A stretch of DNA of 64,000 nucleotides from Nisaea sediminum (GTDB taxonomy: Bacteria > Pseudomonadota > Alphaproteobacteria > Thalassobaculales > Thalassobaculaceae): assembly GCF_014904705.1 (NCBI RefSeq), contig NZ_JACZCQ010000002.1, positions 186,001 to 250,000 on the forward strand, written 5' to 3'. Shown in pieces: positions 16,028 through 25,018 of this stretch. A model generated the notes under the pieces. The model was not told where the DNA came from, made no database searches, and was given only the letters and a program-made list of their open reading frames with translations. Position 1 is the first letter of the stretch. Each line of letters starts with the position of its first letter. A program made the translations under genes and the position numbers.

Positions 16028-17514
16028 GCGCCGAAACCGCCCTTCTCGCGACCCTGCTCCTGCCGCTCGCCGGCACGGTTCTGATCTGGCTAACCGGCAA
16101 GTCGCCCAACCTGCGCGAAGCGGTGACGCTGATCACGTCGGTCCTACTCTTCGCCATCGTCCTGTCGCTGCTGAGCGATGTGCTCGACGGCGCGCGGCCA
16201 AGCGTCGATCTGCTGGAAGTGATGCCGGGGCTCTCGCTCGCCTTCGAGATCGAGCCGCTGGGCATGCTGTTCGCCTGCATCGCCTCCGGGCTCTGGATCG
16301 TGAATTCGCTCTATTCCATCGGCTACATGCGCGGAAACGACGAGAAGAAGCAGACCCGCTTCTACATGTGCTTCACGATCGCGATCTCCAGCGCCATGGG
16401 CATCGCCTTCGCCGGCAACATGTTCACGCTCTTCGTCTTTTACGAGATCCTGACGCTCTCGACCTACCCGCTCGTCGCACACAAGGAGACCGAGGAGGCA
16501 AAGCGGGGCGCGCGGATTTATCTCGGCATCCTGATCGGGACCTCGATCGGCTTGCAGCTGGCCGCCATCATCTGGACCTGGATTGCCGCCGGAACGCTCG
16601 ATTTCACCGCCGGCGGCATTCTCTCCGGCAAGGTCGACCCGGTGCTGCTGCCGGTACTTCTCGCGCTCTACATGTTCGGCATCGGCAAGGCGGCGCTGAT
16701 GCCGTTCCATCGCTGGCTGCCCTCGGCCATGGTCGCGCCGACGCCTGTCAGCGCCCTGCTGCACGCCGTTGCCGTCGTGAAGGCCGGCGTCTTCACCGTC
16801 CTCAAGGTCGTGGTCTATATCTTCGGGATCGATTTCCTGGCCGGAACCGGGGCTGCCAACTGGCTGATCTGGGTCGCGTCCTTCACCCTGCTGACCGCCT
16901 CTCTCGTTGCCATGAGCAAGGACAACCTGAAGGCCCGGCTGGCCTATTCGACGATCAGCCAGCTCGCCTATATCGTCCTCGGCGCCGCGCTGGCGAACCA
17001 TTACGCGATCCTCGGCGGGGCACTGCATATCGCGACTCACGCCTTCGGCAAGATCACCCTTTTCATGTGCGCGGGCGCGATCTACGTCGCGACCCACAAG
17101 ACCGAGATCAGCGACATGCAGGGCCTCGGGCGCAAGATGCCCTTCACCTTCGCGGCTTTCTGCATCGGCGCCTTCTCGATCATCGGGCTGCCGCCGCTCG
17201 CGGGGACCTGGAGCAAATGGTACCTGGTGCTCGGCGCGGCCGAGAGCGGCATGCTAGTCGTCGTCGCGATCTACATGATCAGCTCTCTGCTCAACATCGC
17301 CTATCTGATGCCGATCGTCGCGCGAGGATTCTTCCGCCCGGCACCGGAGCTCGCGACCGCTTCCGCCGGAGCCGCGGTCGCGCCGTCCAAGAGCGGCATC
17401 CAGGAAGCGCCGTTGCTCTGCGTGCTGCCGCCATGCCTGACGGCACTCGGCTGTTTCGTACTCTTCTTCTACGCCGACGCGATCATCGCGTTGCTGCGCC
17501 CAATCGTAGAGTGA
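16024..17514 (+). CDS. NuoL/MrpA-N-like proton-conducting subunit (pump 2)
   Basis: This is a 496-residue, roughly 14-helix antiporter-like subunit. The TM5 glutamate (FTLFVFYEILTLSTY) and TM7 lysine (FGIGKAALMPFHRWLPSAM) are present. The helix APTPVSALLHAVAVVKAGVF is closer to NuoL/MrpA than to MrpD. It lacks the C-terminal MrpA extension, which is encoded separately upstream as the DUF4040 gene. The central part ends with a polar linker and two final helices. I infer it replaces the N-terminal half of MrpA. Confidence 0.85.
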   Translation: MSAETALLATLLLPLAGTVLIWLTGKSPNLREAVTLITSVLLFAIVLSLLSDVLDGARPSVDLLEVMPGLSLAFEIEPLGMLFACIASGLWIVNSLYSIGYMRGNDEKKQTRFYMCFTIAISSAMGIAFAGNMFTLFVFYEILTLSTYPLVAHKETEEAKRGARIYLGILIGTSIGLQLAAIIWTWIAAGTLDFTAGGILSGKVDPVLLPVLLALYMFGIGKAALMPFHRWLPSAMVAPTPVSALLHAVAVVKAGVFTVLKVVVYIFGIDFLAGTGAANWLIWVASFTLLTASLVAMSKDNLKARLAYSTISQLAYIVLGAALANHYAILGGALHIATHAFGKITLFMCAGAIYVATHKTEISDMQGLGRKMPFTFAAFCIGAFSIIGLPPLAGTWSKWYLVLGAAESGMLVVVAIYMISSLLNIAYLMPIVARGFFRPAPELATASAGAAVAPSKSGIQEAPLLCVLPPCLTALGCFVLFFYADAIIALLRPIVE

Positions 17515-17524
17515 GGCTGGCTGC

Positions 17525-17815
17525 ATGAGCGATCACAGCGAAAACCATCACCACGGCGCGCCCGCAGGGGAAGCTCCCCGCTGGCTCGACGACAAGCGAA
17601 ACGTGAAGAAGATCATCTATGCGCTCTTCGCCGTCTGCGCCGCGCTGTTCGCCGCCGATGCCTTCTATCACAAGCATCCCTATTTCGAGGCTGAGTCCTG
17701 GTTCGGATTCTATGCCGTCTACGGCTTCGTGATGTGCGTCGGGCTGGTGCTCGCCGCCAAGGGCATGCGGGTCTTCCTGATGCGGGACGAGGATTACTAT
17801 GACCGCGATCGCTGA
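17525..17815 (+). CDS. Small two-helix membrane protein of the antiporter operon
   Basis: This is a 96-residue protein of unknown family. A histidine-rich N-terminus (SDHSENHHHG) is followed by a basic segment (DDKRNVKKI), a helix (IYALFAVCAALFAADAFY), a short outer loop (HKHPYFEAESWFG) and a second helix (YAVYGFVMCVGLVLAAKGM). It ends in a charged MRDEDYYDRDR tail. Its 3' end overlaps the next antiporter gene by 17 bases, so it belongs to the operon. It may be an accessory or assembly subunit; nothing in the sequence assigns a reaction. Confidence 0.75.
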   Translation: MSDHSENHHHGAPAGEAPRWLDDKRNVKKIIYALFAVCAALFAADAFYHKHPYFEAESWFGFYAVYGFVMCVGLVLAAKGMRVFLMRDEDYYDRDR

Positions 17816-19514
17816 TCTCCTCCTCCCGATGAGCCCCGGCATCCTGCTGGCGCTCGGCGGCCTTCTGGTTCCGTTCCTCAGCGCCCGGATCTCGCGCATC
17901 TACGTGCTTGCCCTTCCGGCGGTGCTGCTCGCCTACATTTTCGCGCTGCCCGACGGTTCCCACGCCGCCGTGAGCTTCCTCGGTTACGAGCTGGAGCTGC
18001 TGCGGATCGACAATCTCTCCCGCATCTTCGCCACGATCTTCATGATCGCGGCGATCCTCGGAAACCTCTATGCCTGGCACGAGGCCGATCCGGTCCAACG
18101 CACGGCGGCGCAGGTCTATGCCGGCAGCGCGATCGCCGCCGCGCTCGCGGGCGACCTGATTTCCCTCTTCGTGTTCTGGGAACTGACCGCGATCTCCTCC
18201 GTCTTCCTGATCTGGGCCAGCGGCACCGAAAGCGCGTTCCGCTCCGGCATGCGCTACCTGATCATCCAGGTCGGCTCCGGCGTGATCCTGCTCGCCGGCC
18301 TGATCGTGCATGTGAACGCGACCGGATCGATCGCGTTCGAGCATTTCGGTCTGGACGCGCCCGGTGCGCCGCTGATCCTGCTCGCTTTCGGCATCAAATG
18401 CGCCTTCCCGCTGCTGCATAACTGGCTGCAGGACGCTTATGCCGAAGCCACGGTGACCGGCACCGTCGTGCTCTCCGCCTTCACCACCAAGCTGGCCGTC
18501 TACACGCTGGCCCGCGGCTTCGCCGGAACCGAGATGCTGATCTGGATCGGCGCCGCGATGACCGCGTTCCCGATCTTCTATGCGGTGATCGAGAACGACC
18601 TGCGCCGCGTTCTGGCCTACAGCCTGAACAACCAGCTCGGCTTCATGGTCGTGGGGGTCGGGATCGGCAGCGAGCTGGCACTGAACGGCACCGCGGCGCA
18701 CGCCTTCTGCCACATCCTCTATAAAGCACTGCTTTTCATGTCGATGGGCGCGGTCCTGTTCCGCACCGGAACCTGCAAAGGCTCGGAACTCGGCGGGCTC
18801 TACAAAACCATGCCGCTGACGATGATTTTTTGCGTCGTCGGCGCCGCCTCGATCTCAGCCTTTCCGCTCTTCTCCGGATTCGTCTCCAAGTCCCTGATCA
18901 TGTCGGCGAGCGGCAAGGAGGGATACTGGTTCGTCTGGGGCGTGCTGCTCTTCGCCTCCGCCGGCGTGTTCCACCATTCCGGCATCAAGATCCCCTACTT
19001 CGCCTTCTTCGCCCACGACAGCGGACGGCGGCCGAAGGAAGCACCGCTCAACATGCTGCTGGCGATGGGGATCGCAGCCGCGTTCTGCATCGGTATCGGT
19101 ATCTGGCCGGAGCCGCTCTATGCGCTGCTGCCCTACGATGTCGATTACGTGCCCTACACAACCTCCCACGTCATCACGCAATTGCAGCTGCTGATGTTCT
19201 CGGCTCTGGCCTTTACCGTGCTGATGCTCTACCGGATCTATCCACCGGAACTGAAATCGACCAATCTCGATTTCGACTGGGTCTACAGGCGCCTGCTGCC
19301 GCGTGGACTTGTCGCAATCGGACGGGCGATCGATACCGGCTACAAGCACGTGACGGACGATGCCAAGACCGTCATCCGCTCGGCAATGTCCCTGTCGGCC
19401 TCGGTCTTTGCGCCTGGCGGCCTCTACGGGCGGACTTTCGGCGTCGGAAATGCGGTGGCGATCATCGCCTTCCTTCTCCTCGTCGCACTGATGGTGAGCT
19501 ACTCGGCGGTATAA
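17799..19514 (+). CDS. NuoL/M/N-like antiporter subunit (pump 3), extended C-terminus
   Basis: This is a 571-residue antiporter-like subunit with about 14 helices plus a C-terminal extension. The TM5 glutamate lies in SLFVFWELTAISSVF and the TM7 lysine in FGIKCAFPLLHNWLQDAYAEATVTGTVVLSAFTTKLAVY. The EATVTGTVVLSAFTTK stretch deviates from the usual PSPVS motif, marking a distinct clade. About 100 residues after helix 14 contain an amphipathic segment (PPELKSTNLDFDWVYRRLLPRG) and a last hydrophobic helix, like the lateral-helix anchor of NuoL. It closes the operon, with coxG 114 bases downstream. Confidence 0.85.
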   Translation: MTAIADLLLPMSPGILLALGGLLVPFLSARISRIYVLALPAVLLAYIFALPDGSHAAVSFLGYELELLRIDNLSRIFATIFMIAAILGNLYAWHEADPVQRTAAQVYAGSAIAAALAGDLISLFVFWELTAISSVFLIWASGTESAFRSGMRYLIIQVGSGVILLAGLIVHVNATGSIAFEHFGLDAPGAPLILLAFGIKCAFPLLHNWLQDAYAEATVTGTVVLSAFTTKLAVYTLARGFAGTEMLIWIGAAMTAFPIFYAVIENDLRRVLAYSLNNQLGFMVVGVGIGSELALNGTAAHAFCHILYKALLFMSMGAVLFRTGTCKGSELGGLYKTMPLTMIFCVVGAASISAFPLFSGFVSKSLIMSASGKEGYWFVWGVLLFASAGVFHHSGIKIPYFAFFAHDSGRRPKEAPLNMLLAMGIAAAFCIGIGIWPEPLYALLPYDVDYVPYTTSHVITQLQLLMFSALAFTVLMLYRIYPPELKSTNLDFDWVYRRLLPRGLVAIGRAIDTGYKHVTDDAKTVIRSAMSLSASVFAPGGLYGRTFGVGNAVAIIAFLLLVALMVSYSAV

Positions 19515-19628
19515 TCTCCGCGGTCACATATGGTAACGGGCAGCAAGCCGTCCCATCTGGAACGGGTCTGGAAAAAATGATAAGTCGACCCTTCCGGGTT
19601 TCCTCCTGATAGAGAAAGGTTCATCGCT

Positions 19629-20258
19629 ATGGACATGAGCGGCGAGTACCTCGTCCCCGCGCCCCGGCAGAAAGTCTGGGAGGCGCTGAACGATCCCGAG
19701 ATCCTCAAGCAGTGCATTCCCGGATGCGAGGAAGTCAACCGCACTGGGGACAATGCGTTCGACGCCAAGGTGTCGGCGAAGGTAGGGCCGGTGAAGGCGA
19801 AATTCACCGGGGCGGTGACCCTGTCCGATATCGATCCGCCGAACGGCTATACGATCAGCGGCGAAGGCAAGGGCGGTGCGGCGGGTTTCGCAAAGGGCGG
19901 CGCCAAGGTCGCGCTTTCGGATGCCGAAGGCGGAACCCTGCTCAAATACGACGTCAATGCCCAGGTCGGCGGCAAGCTCGCACAGATCGGTGCGCGGCTG
20001 ATCGACTCCACGGCTAAGAAAATGGCGAACGATTTCTTCAAGACCTTCAGCGAGGTCGTTGGAGAAGGCGGTGAAGCACCGGCGGCGGCAACGGCGCCGG
20101 CTCCGGCAACAGCAGACGAAGGAAAGGACAAAGCAATGAGCAAAGACGGCGTTCCGGCGGAAAACGTATATCACGGTCTGCACTGGACCGCGGTCCTGAC
20201 GACCGGCGTGGCGATCGCCAGCCTGGTCTGGTTCGCGATGACGGCGCTCAGCTTCTGA
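19629..20258 (+). CDS. coxG: CoxG-like SRPBCC protein with C-terminal membrane anchor
   Basis: This is a 209-residue CoxG (carbon monoxide dehydrogenase subunit G) family protein. Residues 1-145 form the SRPBCC fold, with MSGEYLVPAPRQKVWEALNDPE, LKQCIPGCEE and KVGPVKAKFTGAV. An Ala/Pro-rich linker (PAAATAPAPATADEG) follows, then a single C-terminal helix (VLTTGVAIASLVWFAMTAL). In Oligotropha-type systems CoxG anchors the molybdenum hydroxylase to the membrane. It lies between the antiporter operon and coxSLM, but a strong terminator separates it from coxS. Confidence 0.85.
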   Translation: MDMSGEYLVPAPRQKVWEALNDPEILKQCIPGCEEVNRTGDNAFDAKVSAKVGPVKAKFTGAVTLSDIDPPNGYTISGEGKGGAAGFAKGGAKVALSDAEGGTLLKYDVNAQVGGKLAQIGARLIDSTAKKMANDFFKTFSEVVGEGGEAPAAATAPAPATADEGKDKAMSKDGVPAENVYHGLHWTAVLTTGVAIASLVWFAMTALSF

Positions 20259-20294
20259 TCCGTTGAAAAACTCCGGCCTATCATGGCCGGCACG

Positions 20295-20328
20295 AAACGG
20301 CGCGGCACACTCGTTCCGCGCCGTTTTT
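20295..20328 (+). terminator. Rho-independent terminator after coxG
   Basis: An 11-base-pair stem (20295-20305 with 20316-20326) is followed directly by a T-run ending at 20328. A smaller CCGGCC/GGCCGG hairpin lies just upstream. It should end the coxG transcript, so coxSLM likely has its own promoter in the 190 bases that follow. Confidence 0.88.
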
Positions 20329-20516
20329 CTATGCCTTCCGCTCCCTTCGATCACGAATTCGCGGCGTCTTCTATCCGTCGCTTGACCTTGACCGCGATTG
20401 GCTGTGAGACTGAGCGCCAAGGTCGGAAGGAGCGAACTTTTCGGCATATTCAGGATCTTGGGATCCGAGGGCGGCCGCCACGACGGCGCCCTGGGGAGAT
20501 TGCAGGGAGAGAAGAT

Positions 20517-20975
<459 letters not shown>

Positions 20976-21026
20976 ACACCTGAACAAAGACAGCGGACCA
21001 ACCGCTTCAGGATCTGGGAGGATAAA

Positions 21027-23390
21027 ATGCCGGACGGAACCACGGGTACGGGCATAGGCGCCGCCGTAAAGCGCGTCGAGGATTTCCGCTTTCTGACAGG
21101 ACGGGGCAACTATACGGACGACATCAATCGCCCCGGTCAAACATACGCCTATATTCTGCGCAGCCCGCACGCACATGCGAAGATCAAGTCGATCGACAGC
21201 ACCGCGGCGAAAGCTGCGAAGGGCGTTCTCGCCGTCTTCACCGGCGAGGACATGCAGGTCGGCTCCCTGCCGTGCGGCTGGCAGATCCATTCGAAAGATG
21301 GATCGCCGATGCATGAGCCGGAGCACCCGCCGCTCGCCAAGGGCAAGGTTCGGTATGTGGGCGATCAGGTTGCCGTCGTGATCGCGGAAACCTACGCCGA
21401 AGCGAAGGACGCGGCGGAGCAGATCTCCGTCGATTACGAGGTTCTGCCGGCCGCAGCCACCATGGCCGCGGCGTTGTCCGATAAAGTCGTCCTGCATGAA
21501 GATGTCGGAACAAATCTTTGTTTTGATTGGGAAATCGGAGACGAGGCTGCGGTCGATGCGGCGATCGCCGGCGCAGCTCATGTGACCAAGATCGATCTGG
21601 TCAACAACCGGTTGGTTCCGAACGCGATGGAGCCGCGGGCTGCCATCGGCGAGTTCGACGCCGCGAGCGGCGAGTACACTCTCTACACAACAAGCCAGAA
21701 CCCGCATGTGATCCGCCTGCTCATGGGGGCATTCGTGCTTTCCATTCCGGAGCACAAGCTCCGGGTTGTCGCGCCGGATGTCGGCGGCGGCTTCGGCTCC
21801 AAGATCTACCATTATGCAGAGGAAGCGATCGTCACCTGGGCGGCGCCTAAGGTGGGCCGCCCAATCAAATGGGTCGCGGAACGGAGCGAGAGCTTCATCT
21901 CGGACGCCCATGGACGCGACCAGATCAACCACGCCGAACTTGCGTTGGACAAGGACGGAAAATTCCTGGCGCTGAAGGTTCAGACCCAGGCGAACATGGG
22001 GGCCTATCTTTCGACCTTCGCGCCCTGCGTTCCGACCTATCTCTCGGCCACGCTGCTTGCAGGCACCTACACCACGCCGGTGATCCACGCCAATGTGAAG
22101 GCGATCTTCACGAACACCGTGCCGGTCGACGCCTATCGCGGCGCCGGACGGCCGGAGGCAACCTACCTGCTGGAGCGTATCGTCGATCAGGCGGCGCGCG
22201 AGACCGGGATCGACAAGGTGGAAATCCGCCGCCGGAACTTCATTCCGGCCGATGCCTTTCCTTACCAGACGCCGGTAGCCCTGCAGTATGACAGCGGCGA
22301 TTACGAGGCCACCCTCGCCTCCGCGACAAAACTCGCCGACGTCGCCGGGTTTGCCGCCCGCAAGGCCGAAGCGGCAAGCCGCGGCAAGCTCCGGGGCATG
22401 GGCTTCTCGACCTACCTCGAGGCCTGCGGTATCGCACCGTCGGCCGTCGTCGGTTCCCTCGGCGCTCGTGCCGGACTCTACGAGTCCGCAGAGGTCCGGG
22501 TGCATCCGACCGGTTCCGTGACCGTGTTTACAGGAACCCACAGCCACGGCCAGGGTCACGAGACGACCTTCGCCCAGCTGGTGTCCGAGCGGCTTGGCCT
22601 TCCGATGGAAAACATCGAGATCAGCCATGGCGACACCAATAAGGTGCAATTCGGCATGGGAACCTACGGCTCGCGCTCTCTCGCCGTCGGCGGCGAGGCC
22701 CTGATCCGCGCCGTGGACAAGATCATCGACAAGGCGAAGAAAATCGCGGCCCATGTGCTCGAAGCCTCGGCCGAGGATATCGAGTTCAAGGACGGCAACT
22801 TCACCGTCGCCGGTACCGACCGCTCGATGGCTTTCGGCGAGGTCGCCCTCACCGCCTATGTCCCGCACAACTTCCCGCACGACGAGTTGGAACCGGGACT
22901 GGACGAGAAGGCCTTCTACGATCCAGCCAACTTCACCTATCCGGGCGGATGCCATATCTGCGAGGTCGAAATCGATCCGGATACCGGCACTACCACAGTC
23001 GTGAATTTCACCGCCGTCGACGATGTCGGACGCGTGGTCAATCCCATGATCGTCGAAGGCCAGGTGCATGGCGGGGTCGCCCAGGGGATCGGCCAGGCGC
23101 TGCTCGAATATGCGGCCTACGATGAGAACGGACAGCTCGTGACCGGGTCCTATATGGACTACACGATGCCGCGTGCCGATAACCTGCCGAGCTTCAATGT
23201 GGCCACGCAGAGCACGCTCTGCACCCACAACACCCTCGGCGTGAAAGGCGTCGGCGAGGTCGGGGCCATCGGCTCCCCGCCGGCGGTGATCAACGCCGTC
23301 ATCGACGCGCTCTGGGACAAAGGCGTGCGCGATATGAGCATGCCGGCCACGCCGGAGAAGATCTGGTCCGCCCTGCAGGCGGCCGAGTAA
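21027..23390 (+). CDS. coxL: Form II CO dehydrogenase-like large subunit, Mo-binding (CoxL)
   Basis: This is a 787-residue molybdopterin-binding subunit. The Moco-binding GGGFGSK lies at residues 253-259, and the active-site loop is AYRGAGR (369-375). The late [15 protein letters not shown] supplies the catalytic glutamate. True CO dehydrogenases (form I) carry AYXCSFR with the copper-binding cysteine; AYRGAGR marks form II, whose members mostly hydroxylate other substrates or are of unknown function. The gene order S-L-M is also the form II order. It should not be read as proof of CO oxidation. Confidence 0.92.
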   Translation: MPDGTTGTGIGAAVKRVEDFRFLTGRGNYTDDINRPGQTYAYILRSPHAHAKIKSIDSTAAKAAKGVLAVFTGEDMQVGSLPCGWQIHSKDGSPMHEPEHPPLAKGKVRYVGDQVAVVIAETYAEAKDAAEQISVDYEVLPAAATMAAALSDKVVLHEDVGTNLCFDWEIGDEAAVDAAIAGAAHVTKIDLVNNRLVPNAMEPRAAIGEFDAASGEYTLYTTSQNPHVIRLLMGAFVLSIPEHKLRVVAPDVGGGFGSKIYHYAEEAIVTWAAPKVGRPIKWVAERSESFISDAHGRDQINHAELALDKDGKFLALKVQTQANMGAYLSTFAPCVPTYLSATLLAGTYTTPVIHANVKAIFTNTVPVDAYRGAGRPEATYLLERIVDQAARETGIDKVEIRRRNFIPADAFPYQTPVALQYDSGDYEATLASATKLADVAGFAARKAEAASRGKLRGMGFSTYLEACGIAPSAVVGSLGARAGLYESAEVRVHPTGSVTVFTGTHSHGQGHETTFAQLVSERLGLPMENIEISHGDTNKVQFGMGTYGSRSLAVGGEALIRAVDKIIDKAKKIAAHVLEASAEDIEFKDGNFTVAGTDRSMAFGEVALTAYVPHNFPHDELEPGLDEKAFYDPANFTYPGGCHICEVEIDPDTGTTTVVNFTAVDDVGRVVNPMIVEGQVHGGVAQGIGQALLEYAAYDENGQLVTGSYMDYTMPRADNLPSFNVATQSTLCTHNTLGVKGVGEVGAIGSPPAVINAVIDALWDKGVRDMSMPATPEKIWSALQAAE

Positions 23391-23416
23391 GAGAAAGCCA
23401 GGAAGGAACCCTGACG

Positions 23417-24214
23417 ATGTATGAGTTCGAGCATCACAAACCGGCCAGCGTCGCCGATGCGGTCAGCGCCCTGAAAGGCGCCGACGATGGCAAGCTGCTC
23501 GCCGGCGGTCAGACCATGATCCCGACCCTGAAGCAGCGGCTGGCGAGCCCGTCGGACCTGATCGATCTGTCCGGCGTCGGCGAGCTGAAAGGCATCACCG
23601 CCGGCGGTGGGACGGTCACCATCGGGGCGATGACGAAGCATGCCGAAGTCGCGGCCTCCGCGGACGTGAAGTCGGCGGTCCCGGCGCTGGCCGAACTCGC
23701 CGACAATATCGGCGATGCACAGGTCCGCAACATGGGCACGATCGGCGGTTCGGTGGCGAACAACGATCCGGCGGCGGATTATCCGTCGGCCTGCCTCGCC
23801 CTCGGCGCGACCATCCACACCAGCAAGCGCGAGATCGCCGCGGACGACTTCTTCACCGGCCTGTTCGAGACGGCGCTGGACGAGGACGAGATCATCACCA
23901 AGATCTCCTTCCCTGTGCCGAAGAAGGCCGCCTACGAGAAGTTCCCGAACCCGGCGTCGCGCTATGCCCTGGTCGGCGTCTTCGTCGCCGAGACCGGCAG
24001 CGGCGTCCGTGTCGCGGTGACCGGCGCGGGTCAGAACGGTGTCTTCCGGGTGCCGGAGATGGAAAGCGCGCTCGGCGGGAATTTCTCCGCCGACGCGGTG
24101 TCCGGCATCAAGGTCTCCGAGAGCGATCTCAATGCGGACATCCACGCCAGCGCCGCCTATCGCGCGCACCTGATCACGGTGATGGCAAAGCGGGCGGTCG
24201 CGAAAGCCGGCTGA
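23417..24214 (+). CDS. coxM: CO dehydrogenase-like FAD subunit (CoxM)
   Basis: This is a 265-residue FAD-binding subunit of the vanillyl alcohol oxidase type. The first FAD motif is LLAGGQTMIPTLKQR, near residue 32. The second is NMGTIGGSVANNDPAADYPSACLALGA, near residue 105. A C-terminal CODH flavoprotein domain (RYALVGVFVAE...AVTGAGQNGVFR) completes it. Length is usual for form II. It completes the coxSLM operon. Confidence 0.92.
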   Translation: MYEFEHHKPASVADAVSALKGADDGKLLAGGQTMIPTLKQRLASPSDLIDLSGVGELKGITAGGGTVTIGAMTKHAEVAASADVKSAVPALAELADNIGDAQVRNMGTIGGSVANNDPAADYPSACLALGATIHTSKREIAADDFFTGLFETALDEDEIITKISFPVPKKAAYEKFPNPASRYALVGVFVAETGSGVRVAVTGAGQNGVFRVPEMESALGGNFSADAVSGIKVSESDLNADIHASAAYRAHLITVMAKRAVAKAG

Positions 24215-24236
24215 TCTCCGCAACATTTCGGTTCCG

Positions 24237-24268
24237 AGCCCCCGGTGCTTTCTCCGGGGGCTTTTTTT
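24237..24268 (+). terminator. Rho-independent terminator after coxM
   Basis: A nine-base-pair GC stem (24237-24245 with 24254-24262) with an eight-base loop is followed by seven T residues. It ends the coxSLM transcript. Confidence 0.93.
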
Positions 24269-24349
24269 GTCGACGCAATGGATGCGCGGGGAGATAGACT
24301 GACACCGCAATCCGAAACGGGATCGCGTCATCTTTTCCGGAGTAGCGAT

Positions 24350-25003
24350 ATGGAATTTCTTCCGAGCCTCCTCGCCCTCGCCGGCATGCATTTTCTCATG
24401 GCGATGATCCCGGGATCCAACACCATCGTGGTCAGCTGGCTTTCCGCCACGCGCTCCCGTCGGGACGGCCTGAAAGCAGTGGCCGGCGTTGTCCTCGCAT
24501 CCCTGATCTGGGTTGGCTGCGCCCTCTTCGGCGTCGGCGCCCTGCTGCTCGATACCGGCTGGTTATACAAGCTGCTGCGGCTCGCCGGCGCCGCCTATCT
24601 CATCTATGTCGGCATACGGATGCTCGGGGCCGGTTTCTCGCGCCGCTCCGTCAGCACCGGTAGCGCAAATCGATTTGCTGCGCGGAGCCCCTTCGTGACC
24701 GGCCTCCTGACGACACTGAGCAATCCGAAATCAGCGGTCTTCTGGACCAGCGCGTTCCTGGTTGCCGTACCCGCCCATGCGCCGGGCTGGGTCTATCTGG
24801 CGATCCTTGTCATCATCGCCGTTCAGTCCGCTCTTTGGTACGGCGCCCTCGCCCTGTTTCTCTCGACGGGCTATGCGCGGGCATTCTATTTCCGCCTCAC
24901 GCGTTATCTGGACCTGGTTGCCGGAGGTGTGATGCTCGCGCTCGGGCTGAAGCTCGCCAACGAGGTAAGGCTTGAGTTATCGACCTCGGATGTCTCGCCC
25001 TGA
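24350..25003 (+). CDS. LysE/RhtB-family amino acid exporter
   Basis: This is a 217-residue membrane protein of the LysE superfamily with six helices. It has the family pattern MIPGSNTIVVSWLSATRSRRDGLKAVAGV in the first loop, LRLAGAAYLIYVGIRML in helix 3 and FVTGLLTTLSNPKSAVFW around helix 4. It should export an amino acid or derivative. I chose the ATG at 24350, which begins the first helix, over upstream codons in the frame. The substrate is unknown. It is monocistronic. Confidence 0.85.
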   Translation: MEFLPSLLALAGMHFLMAMIPGSNTIVVSWLSATRSRRDGLKAVAGVVLASLIWVGCALFGVGALLLDTGWLYKLLRLAGAAYLIYVGIRMLGAGFSRRSVSTGSANRFAARSPFVTGLLTTLSNPKSAVFWTSAFLVAVPAHAPGWVYLAILVIIAVQSALWYGALALFLSTGYARAFYFRLTRYLDLVAGGVMLALGLKLANEVRLELSTSDVSP

Positions 25004-25018
25004 CGAGATGCGCCGGGT

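Noticed and set aside
16144-17097. A 317-codon minus-strand frame inside the second antiporter subunit gene
   Set aside because: The plus-strand frame encodes clear transmembrane helices and pumping residues. The reverse frame is a hydrophilic shadow.
21027-23390. Genuine form I CO dehydrogenase
   Set aside because: The active-site loop is AYRGAGR with no copper-ligand cysteine, and the gene order is S-L-M.
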